Position numbers and translations under genes: made by a program | Notes under the pieces: model-generated | The model's database searches: none | Told to the model about the DNA's origin: nothing | The model's input: the letters and a program-made list of their open reading frames with translations, nothing else | Assembly (NCBI GenBank): GCA_017889705.1 | Contig: JAGGAB010000014.1 | Location: 1-64,000 of the forward strand | DNA length: 64,000 nucleotides | Source: Bacillota bacterium | GTDB taxonomy: Bacteria; Bacillota; Negativicutes; Sporomusales; Sporomusaceae | Direction: 5' to 3' | Part shown: positions 58,673-64,000 of the stretch, piece after piece | Position numbering within the stretch: position 1 is the stretch's first letter | How the letters are laid out: each line of letters opens with the position of its first letter

Positions 58673-59815
58673 ATGAAAATTTCTACTAAAGCCGTCCAAG
58701 CAGGTCTGGTCACTGACAAAACTACCGGTGCCATCAGCACTCCTATCTATCAAACAGCTACCTTTCGTCATCCCGAACTTGGCCAAAGCACCGGTTATGA
58801 TTATTCCCGCACACAAAACCCCACCCGCAAAGCAGTTGAAGATGCTTTGGCATCGCTGGAAGAGGGCCATGCGGGCTTTGCCTTTGCCTCTGGCATGGCT
58901 GCAATTACCGCACTGCTTATGCTTTACCGTCCCGGCGATCATCTTATTATTACTGAAGATTGTTATGGCGGAACTTACCGCCTGCTTGACAAACTATTTA
59001 TCCAATTTGGCTTATCTGCCACTTTTGTCGACACCAGCGACATTGAAGAGGTACGCCATGCCCTGCAGCCGTCAACCAAAGCTATTCTCCTGGAAACACC
59101 CACTAACCCGCTGATGAAAATTGCCGATATTAAGGCAATAACATCACTGGCCTGTAAAACCACTTCTCCCATTCATGTCATTGTTGACAACACCTTTCTT
59201 TCTCCCTACCTGCAGCGCCCCCTGACACTTGGGGCTGATATTGTCATCCACAGCGGCAGCAAATACTTGTCCGGCCATAATGATGTGGTCTGCGGCCTGG
59301 TAACAGCTAAAGATCCTGCGCTCTGCGAAAAAATCGGCTTTATCCAAAATGCCACCGGCGCTATTCTCGGCCCACAGGACAGCTGGCTGCTCCTGCGCGG
59401 ATTGAAAACACTGGCAATCCGCATACGCCAGCAGCAGGAAAATGCGCTGGCTGTTGCCAAGTGGCTTACCACTCACCCTAGTGTGACTAAAGTCTATTAT
59501 CCGGGTCTGACCGACCATCCTGGCAGAGCTATTCAAGAATCCCAAGCCTCAGGCTATGGCGGCATGCTGTCTTTTGTTGTCGATCATCCCCGTTTGCCGG
59601 CCCAGGTATTACGCAAGGTAAAAGTACTGCAGTTCGCAGAAAGCCTTGGTGGTGTAGAGTCACTCATTACCTTTCCGTCCGTTCAGACCCATGCCGACAT
59701 CCCGGCAGATGTACGCGAGCGCTTAGGCATCAGTGATTGTTTGCTGCGTTTGTCTGTTGGCATAGAAGATGTTGAAGATATTATTGCCGATTTGGCCCAA
59801 GCCTTAGAACAATAA
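58673..59815 (+). CDS. Cystathionine gamma-synthase / beta-lyase family PLP enzyme
   Basis: A 380-residue Cys/Met-metabolism enzyme of the MetB/MetC fold. The PLP lysine is in HSGSKYLSGHNDVVCG, with YSRTQNPTRKAVEDALASLE near the N-terminus and ESLGGVESLITFPSVQTH in the C-terminal part. The SAM-I riboswitch upstream shows that it serves methionine biosynthesis. Synthase (MetB), cystathionine beta-lyase (MetC/PatB type) or O-acetylhomoserine sulfhydrylase-like roles cannot be separated by eye. ATG 58673 follows AGGAGATG. Confidence 0.9.
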   Translation: MKISTKAVQAGLVTDKTTGAISTPIYQTATFRHPELGQSTGYDYSRTQNPTRKAVEDALASLEEGHAGFAFASGMAAITALLMLYRPGDHLIITEDCYGGTYRLLDKLFIQFGLSATFVDTSDIEEVRHALQPSTKAILLETPTNPLMKIADIKAITSLACKTTSPIHVIVDNTFLSPYLQRPLTLGADIVIHSGSKYLSGHNDVVCGLVTAKDPALCEKIGFIQNATGAILGPQDSWLLLRGLKTLAIRIRQQQENALAVAKWLTTHPSVTKVYYPGLTDHPGRAIQESQASGYGGMLSFVVDHPRLPAQVLRKVKVLQFAESLGGVESLITFPSVQTHADIPADVRERLGISDCLLRLSVGIEDVEDIIADLAQALEQ

Positions 59816-59822
59816 ATTAATG

Positions 59823-59865
59823 AAAATAAAATGAGTCAGAGAGCATCTCTGACTCGTTTTATTTT
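59823..59865. terminator. Bidirectional terminator between metB/metC and the radical SAM gene
   Basis: A 20-base nearly perfect stem around GAGTCAGAGA/TCTCTGACTC with AAAATAAAA and TTTTATTTTT arms, between two convergent genes. Confidence 0.85.
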
Positions 59866-60470
59866 TCATTAGCTTTAACATAATGCCGAACTTTGAATCC
59901 AACCCCAATTTCATCGGCAATTTTCCGGCAAACTTCAATATCTTTTGGCGGCATAATATCAACAACCGATAGTTGTACTTGCGGCACGTATTTTTTGCAT
60001 TTAACGGCAAAGTCCAGCATAGCGTCATACGCTTTTTCACCATACTGAGACAGACATATCTGTTGATACTCTTTGCCATTTTTGGCATTCATGCTTATAG
60101 ATACAGCGTCCACAAATCCTGCTAACATGGGAGTAACATCCCTGCTGCAAATCAAATTAGCATGCCCGTTTGTATTTATGCGAATAGGTATTTTGTACAG
60201 TTCTTTGAGTTTCTCACAAATCCTAATAACAGTATAAGTCCGTGTCATGGGTTCCCCATATCCGCAAAAGACAAACTCCCGATACTTTTTAGCATCCCAT
60301 TTCTGAATATCTTCCAAAACCTCATCAATAGTAGGCTCTTTTTCCAGCCATAAATCAATACCCGGCAATAGTCCCACCTGACTATTTCTTACGCAAAAGG
60401 AGCAATTGTTGGTACAACGGTTAGTGATATTAAGATATAGTGCATCACCGATCTCATAAGTAATCGCCAT
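59859..60470 (-). CDS. Radical SAM protein (TatD-associated type)
   Basis: A 203-residue short radical SAM protein with cluster cysteines 19, 23 and 26 (NRCTNNCSFCVRN) and VFCGYGEPMTR for the SAM-binding GGE-like motif. It resembles the TatD-associated radical SAM family, whose reaction is unknown. The start is ATG 60470 after AAAGGAGAGG; a longer frame to 60536 overlaps the upstream gene and is not needed. It follows the second tandem DUF2292 gene and probably shares its transcript. Confidence 0.85.
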   Translation of the reverse strand: MAITYEIGDALYLNITNRCTNNCSFCVRNSQVGLLPGIDLWLEKEPTIDEVLEDIQKWDAKKYREFVFCGYGEPMTRTYTVIRICEKLKELYKIPIRINTNGHANLICSRDVTPMLAGFVDAVSISMNAKNGKEYQQICLSQYGEKAYDAMLDFAVKCKKYVPQVQLSVVDIMPPKDIEVCRKIADEIGVGFKVRHYVKANEK

Positions 60471-60501
60471 GTTATACCTCTCCTTTTCAGTTTCCGGCAA
60501 C

Positions 60502-60855
60502 TTAGATACCATCTCCATATGTTCCTTCATATTCATTGATACGGCGTTTTTCAGTTTTTTCTATTTGTTCGACCTTACCATCTTCAATCCGAATAATCAA
60601 TTGTCCATACATCAACCCTTTAAGCTGGGCGAGAATTTTGGGCTGAAGCGAGTGTTGTTCTGCCGGAATATTATGCATGATATAACCTGATTTGTTTTTC
60701 GATGAAAATATGAATTTTTCCGTTCGTTCCATCTTTATTACACAGCCGTCTTGCACTGTCAAGATCAAATATCCGTACTGGATAGTATGCAGCGAATGCC
60801 GGAGTAACTCAATAACTTGCGGCAATAAGTTTCTTTGGGGATGTAGTTTTTCCAT
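60502..60855 (-). CDS. Second tandem DUF2292 (YezD-like) protein
   Basis: A 117-residue protein with two YezD-like units: LRHSLHTIQYGYLILTV...KMERTEKF and AQLKGLMYGQLIIRI...QIEKTEKRRI, ending in GDGI. ATG 60855 follows CGGAGGTG. It is directly upstream of a radical SAM gene, while the other copy (56939-57268) is directly downstream of hydE. The repeated link to radical SAM proteins may mean a shared accessory role. Function unknown. Confidence 0.8.
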   Translation of the reverse strand: MEKLHPQRNLLPQVIELLRHSLHTIQYGYLILTVQDGCVIKMERTEKFIFSSKNKSGYIMHNIPAEQHSLQPKILAQLKGLMYGQLIIRIEDGKVEQIEKTEKRRINEYEGTYGDGI

Positions 60856-60921
60856 ACATTGCACCTCCGAACAAATTTTAATATACAACCCATCAGCTAA
60901 ATAAGCTGCACAAATACGAAA

Positions 60922-61070
60922 AAGGCTAAGAGACTTTCCATTAAGATAAAATCAAACTTGTCATCCTTGCTCAAGGTTAACAACAGCCTGATTTTCCTTT
61001 TGTACCATTAGAAAAGGTCTAACCTCTAATGATAAAAGTCTCTTAGCCTTCAGTATATCTGATCAGCTAA
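60922..61070 (-). repeat. Long inverted repeat and terminator after the SsuB-like gene
   Basis: AAGGCTAAGAGACTTT (60922-60937) pairs perfectly with AAAGTCTCTTAGCCTT (61035-61050), enclosing about 97 bases with further pairing. On the minus strand it ends in TTTTTC, so it may terminate the ABC unit. The end segment CTTAGCCTTCAGTATATC...TCAGCTAA (61042-61070) recurs at 63033-63061. Confidence 0.65.
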
Positions 61071-61100
61071 TGCAATTATTTAATTTACTGAACATCAAGC

Positions 61101-61982
61101 TTATAAAGCTGCAGACGAAGATATGGAGTCAGCTACATTTTGGTTAGCCACTTTGGTTTTGTCTGCTGTAAAATGTTCATTTTGCAACAGTTCCCATATC
61201 TTATGACGAATCCAGCCAAAATCGGCTGATGAACGAATACCATCCCGCGGTCTAGGCAAATTGATATCGACAATCTCCTTAATGGTTCCGGGATTTGCCG
61301 TCATTACCGCTACCCGGTCTGCCAAAAATACCGCTTCATCAATGCCATGAGTTACAAAAATTATGGTCTTCTTGGTGGTCTCCCAGATGCGCAGCAATTC
61401 TTCCTGCAAGGTTTCCCTGGTCTGCGCGTCCACTGCTGCAAAAGGTTCATCCATAAGTAAAACTTCTGGATCATACGCTAACGCCCTGGCAATGGCCACA
61501 CGCTGTTTCATACCGCCAGATAACTCATGCGGATATCGGTCCCCAAAATTTTTCAGTCCGACTAATTCAAGATATTGCTCACTAATTTCCTGGCGTTCCT
61601 TTTGCGGTACTTTTTTGATCTCAAGACCAAATTCAACATTTTTTCTCACTGTTCGCCAGGGAAACAGCGCATACCCTTGCATTACAATTCCTCTATCCAA
61701 GGCTGGGCCGGTTATGGGCTTACCATCCATAAATATTTCGCCAGAACTTGGTTTAGCCAATCCCGCAATCATATCCAGAAAAGTGGATTTTCCACAGCCG
61801 CTTGGTCCGACAATCGCCAAAAATTCCCCTTGTTTAACCGACAGATCTAGCTTCTTAATGGCCTCGAATTCTGTAGCTTCTTCATTTGGGTTGCGTTTAA
61901 TTTGGTATACACGCCGTATATTGCGGGCAATGATTTTATCATTTGTTCCAGCAACTGCCGTCGCATCCTGATTGTTGGACAT
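61101..61982 (-). CDS. ABC transporter ATPase, SsuB/TauB-like
   Basis: A 293-residue ATPase of the nitrate/sulfonate/taurine group with Walker A GPSGCGKST, signature LSGGMKQRVAIARAL and Walker B VLLMDEPFAAVD, plus the H-loop FVTHGIDEAVFLADRV. It has an N-terminal extension of about 25 residues. It lies directly downstream of a cysK gene, which fits import of an organosulfur compound for cysteine synthesis. No permease or binding protein gene is present in the window. Confidence 0.92.
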   Translation of the reverse strand: MSNNQDATAVAGTNDKIIARNIRRVYQIKRNPNEEATEFEAIKKLDLSVKQGEFLAIVGPSGCGKSTFLDMIAGLAKPSSGEIFMDGKPITGPALDRGIVMQGYALFPWRTVRKNVEFGLEIKKVPQKERQEISEQYLELVGLKNFGDRYPHELSGGMKQRVAIARALAYDPEVLLMDEPFAAVDAQTRETLQEELLRIWETTKKTIIFVTHGIDEAVFLADRVAVMTANPGTIKEIVDINLPRPRDGIRSSADFGWIRHKIWELLQNEHFTADKTKVANQNVADSISSSAAL

Positions 61983-62019
61983 AAAGTTTCCTCCTTTATA
62001 GTTAAACTAAAATCCCTAG

Positions 62020-62949
62020 CTAACTCTCTGAAAAAAGCACGGTACTAAGGTATCGCTCCCCTGTGTCCGGCAAAATAGCCACTACGACTTTTCCTTTGTT
62101 GCTCTGCCGCTTAGCAAGCTGCAAAGCGGCAAAAGTCGCAGCCCCTGATGATATACCTACTAATATACCTTCTTCTTTTGCCAACCGCTGCGCGGTAATG
62201 AGCGCTTCTTCATTTTTGACTTTAAAGATTTCATCTACAATATCTAAATTCAATACGTTAGGAACAAAGCCGGCACCAATTCCCTGAATTTTATGCGGTC
62301 CCGGCTGACCACCTGAAAGAACGGGAGAATCAAAAGGTTCCACTGCTACCACTTGGATTTTAGGGTTGCGCTTTTTAAGCACTTCGCCAACACCGGTAAT
62401 GGTACCGCCTGTACCGACACCACCAACAATAACATCCACCTTACCATCGGTGTCCTGCCAGATCTCCTCGGCGGTAATAGCCCGGTGAATCGCCGGATTG
62501 GCTGGATTATTAAATTGTTGCGGAATAAATGAATTGGGTGTTACAGCCGCTAGTTCCTCTGCCTTTAGAACAGCACCTTTCATACCTGCAGCTCCCGGAG
62601 TCAACACTAATTCCGCCCCATACGCTTTTAACAGACTGCGTCGTTCCACACTCATGGTCTCCGGCATGGTCAGAATTAATCGATAGCCTTTTGCCGCGGC
62701 AATATAGGCCAGAGCAATACCGGTATTGCCGCTGGTAGGCTCAATAATTACCGTATCCTTATTAATAAGTCCTTTTTCCTCGGCATCTTTGATCATACTA
62801 AAACCAATACGGTCTTTAATGCTTCCTCCCGGGTTAAACGACTCGAGTTTGACCACTACCTCAGCCTGATTATCTTCAGCAACTTTATTCAGGCGGAGTA
62901 AAGGTGTACTGCCGATCAATGCAGTTATACTGTTGGCAATCTTAGCCAT
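62020..62949 (-). CDS. cysK: Cysteine synthase, second copy
   Basis: A 309-residue O-acetylserine sulfhydrylase with PLP Lys45 ([11 protein letters not shown]), [24 protein letters not shown] and [11 protein letters not shown]. It shares long stretches with the copy at 54362-55297, for example [17 protein letters not shown] and [14 protein letters not shown], showing common ancestry. It starts after AAGGAGGG and is followed by the SsuB-like ATPase gene 37 bases later, so the two probably form a sulfur-acquisition operon. Confidence 0.94.
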   Translation of the reverse strand: MAKIANSITALIGSTPLLRLNKVAEDNQAEVVVKLESFNPGGSIKDRIGFSMIKDAEEKGLINKDTVIIEPTSGNTGIALAYIAAAKGYRLILTMPETMSVERRSLLKAYGAELVLTPGAAGMKGAVLKAEELAAVTPNSFIPQQFNNPANPAIHRAITAEEIWQDTDGKVDVIVGGVGTGGTITGVGEVLKKRNPKIQVVAVEPFDSPVLSGGQPGPHKIQGIGAGFVPNVLNLDIVDEIFKVKNEEALITAQRLAKEEGILVGISSGAATFAALQLAKRQSNKGKVVVAILPDTGERYLSTVLFSES

Positions 62950-63002
62950 AGCATACCCTCCTTAATAAAAATCCTCTAAAAACATCTTATGTTTACATAC
63001 AG

Positions 63003-63062
63003 AAAGGCTAAGGCATATCCTCGCGGAAATACCTTAGCCTTCAGTCTTTCTGATCAGCTAAC
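63003..63062 (-). terminator. Hairpin between nifB and the second cysK gene
   Basis: AAGGCTAAGG (63004-63013) pairs with CCTTAGCCTT (63032-63041), with partial pairing further in. On the minus strand it precedes TTTCTG and could be the nifB terminator. Its outer flank (CTTAGCCTTCAGTCTTTC...TCAGCTAA, 63033-63061) matches the one at 61042-61070 at 26 of 29 bases. Confidence 0.55.
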
Positions 63063-63130
63063 CACTACTATTCCTAATAACTACAATTATACTTATAGGG
63101 AAATATTTGTCAATCTGCTTTTCTTGCTAG

Positions 63131-64000
63131 TTACAGGGCCTGTCGGCGTGACAGTTCCTCTATCTGGGTAGCTGTATACCGGAGACCAGTTTCTACGGTA
63201 TCGCAGTATTCCGAAATATAAATTCCCTTTTTCCCTAACTGTTCTTTTGCATGATATCCGATACGCATAGTCAATACTGCATTACAATCCTGTAATGCTT
63301 CCAGAATTTTATCCCGTCCGCAATCTTCCCCTGTGTCACATTCGGTCATGCCGGCACAATACTGATTTACAGTCCTAGTTTCACGGAGTTCAAATTCCTT
63401 CCCATCACCCTGGTAAATAAGCAATTGCGTAGCATGGCCGAAATGCTGATCAACCAGTTTTCCATGCTTCGATGTCACGGCAATTTGATAGACTTTACTA
63501 GTTTCAGTTTTCGGCACCATACTCTCAGTTATGCGGTTGCACATACGAAATTCCTGGGAACGGTCTTGACCCAGCAAACCAATGGCATCGGCCCGGCATT
63601 GCTGGCAGTGACGCATTTGCTGAATATCCAGTTGACACACATCCCGCAGTGCATTGAGTTCCTTCATGCTGGTTTGGGGCAGATGTTCAAAAGCACTGCC
63701 TGAAGCAGGAATAAGCGGCATAATATTAGTGACAAAGACCCCTAATTCTTTTACCTTTTTGACAACGGCCGGTATATGGCTGTCATTAATTCCTTTAATC
63801 ATGACAATATTGATCTTGACTAAAATACCATGTTTTACCAGGTACTCAATGCCGGCTAGCTGATTGACTAACAGCAGTTCTGCCGCTTGAACACCCTCAT
63901 AGCGTTTTCCTTGGTAGGTCACAAATTTATAGATTTTTGCCCCAATAACCGGATCTAGTGTATTAACGGTCACAGTAACATGCTTGATACCTAAAGCAAC
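63131..64000 (-). CDS. nifB: NifB, nitrogenase FeMo-cofactor biosynthesis radical SAM protein, C-terminal part
   Basis: The gene runs off the right edge; 289 codons of its 3' end are present. The first visible residues (VALGIKHVTVTVNTLDPVIG) continue the radical SAM domain, followed by LLVNQLAGIEYLVKHGILVKI and IMPLIPASGSAFEH. The RHCQQCRADAIGLLGQD motif is the NifB C-terminal cluster-binding segment. Residues beyond about 165 form a NifX/NafY-like cofactor-binding domain (VTSKHGKLVDQHFGHATQLL). NifB makes the [8Fe-9S-C] precursor of the nitrogenase cofactor. Its presence implies a nif cluster to the right. Confidence 0.95.
   Translation of the reverse strand, partial: VALGIKHVTVTVNTLDPVIGAKIYKFVTYQGKRYEGVQAAELLLVNQLAGIEYLVKHGILVKINIVMIKGINDSHIPAVVKKVKELGVFVTNIMPLIPASGSAFEHLPQTSMKELNALRDVCQLDIQQMRHCQQCRADAIGLLGQDRSQEFRMCNRITESMVPKTETSKVYQIAVTSKHGKLVDQHFGHATQLLIYQGDGKEFELRETRTVNQYCAGMTECDTGEDCGRDKILEALQDCNAVLTMRIGYHAKEQLGKKGIYISEYCDTVETGLRYTATQIEELSRRQAL

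Noticed and set aside
60922-61070. Insertion sequence ends suggested by the 16-base inverted repeat
   Set aside because: The enclosed 97 bases have no open frame and there are no target duplications; a terminator-like hairpin is more likely.
1-64000. CRISPR arrays, tRNA or rRNA genes, phage or transposase genes
   Set aside because: None was found by reading; no regularly spaced repeats or tRNA-like clover leaves were recognised.

Overview
The window looks like a chromosomal segment from an anaerobic, diderm, spore-forming Negativicute close to the Sporomusaceae (Sporomusa, Acetonema, Pelosinus and relatives). This rests on the gene content: a B12-dependent diol dehydratase microcompartment, several corrinoid genes, an orphan Ni-CO dehydrogenase, HydE, a double-cubane-cluster protein with its activator, and NifB at the right edge. 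The species cannot be named from the sequence alone. No transposase, phage gene, CRISPR array, rRNA or tRNA was seen.

Region 1 (1-20,000, almost all minus strand) is a complete propanediol-utilisation (pdu) locus. Read right to left from a promoter near 16,750, the order is pduU, V, A, B, C, D, E, G, H, K, a second BMC-H gene, a structured intergenic element, pduL, a flavoprotein gene, pduN, O, P, S, T, then a strong terminator. It encodes the shell, the coenzyme-B12 diol dehydratase with its reactivase, the adenosyltransferase and cobalamin reductase, CoA-acylating aldehyde dehydrogenase and phosphotransacylase. A PocR-domain chemoreceptor-like protein follows. A REC-AraC regulator and a cobT gene with its own adenosylcobalamin riboswitch precede it. 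At the far left edge a broken hxlR-type regulator faces the start of an FMN-reductase gene.

Region 2 (20,300-26,000) holds an iron-type alcohol dehydrogenase (PduQ role), a nucleobase-type permease behind a second, nearly identical cobalamin riboswitch, an EutJ-like chaperone, and unrelated genes (DedA, DJ-1/PfpI, nitroreductase).

Region 3 (26,331-39,512) is the part least explained by known systems. A plus-strand group (KAS III, GNAT-like protein, acyl carrier protein, second KAS III) converges on a tightly packed minus-strand operon. That operon encodes an HATPase-GNAT fusion, a HisC-like aminotransferase, a MATE exporter, a second GNAT-like protein, a three-subunit molybdenum hydroxylase and a third GNAT-like protein. 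The four GNAT-like modules are paralogues. Together the genes look like an uncharacterised pathway that makes, modifies and exports an acylated or heterocyclic small molecule.

Region 4 (39,600-50,800) contains a gamma-carbonic anhydrase, a DASS transporter, a mocR-phzF-racemase operon, a 34-residue membrane peptide gene behind a structured leader, YitT, CooS, signal peptidase I and an orphan ABC-2 permease.

Region 5 (50,800-64,000) is dominated by sulfur-amino-acid metabolism and Fe-S chemistry. It has metX and a metB/metC-type gene each behind a SAM-I riboswitch, two cysK genes, two tandem-DUF2292 proteins, a double-cubane-cluster protein with its activator ATPase, a branched-chain amino-acid-type binding lipoprotein, HydE, a second radical SAM protein, an SsuB-like ATPase and the C-terminal part of NifB.
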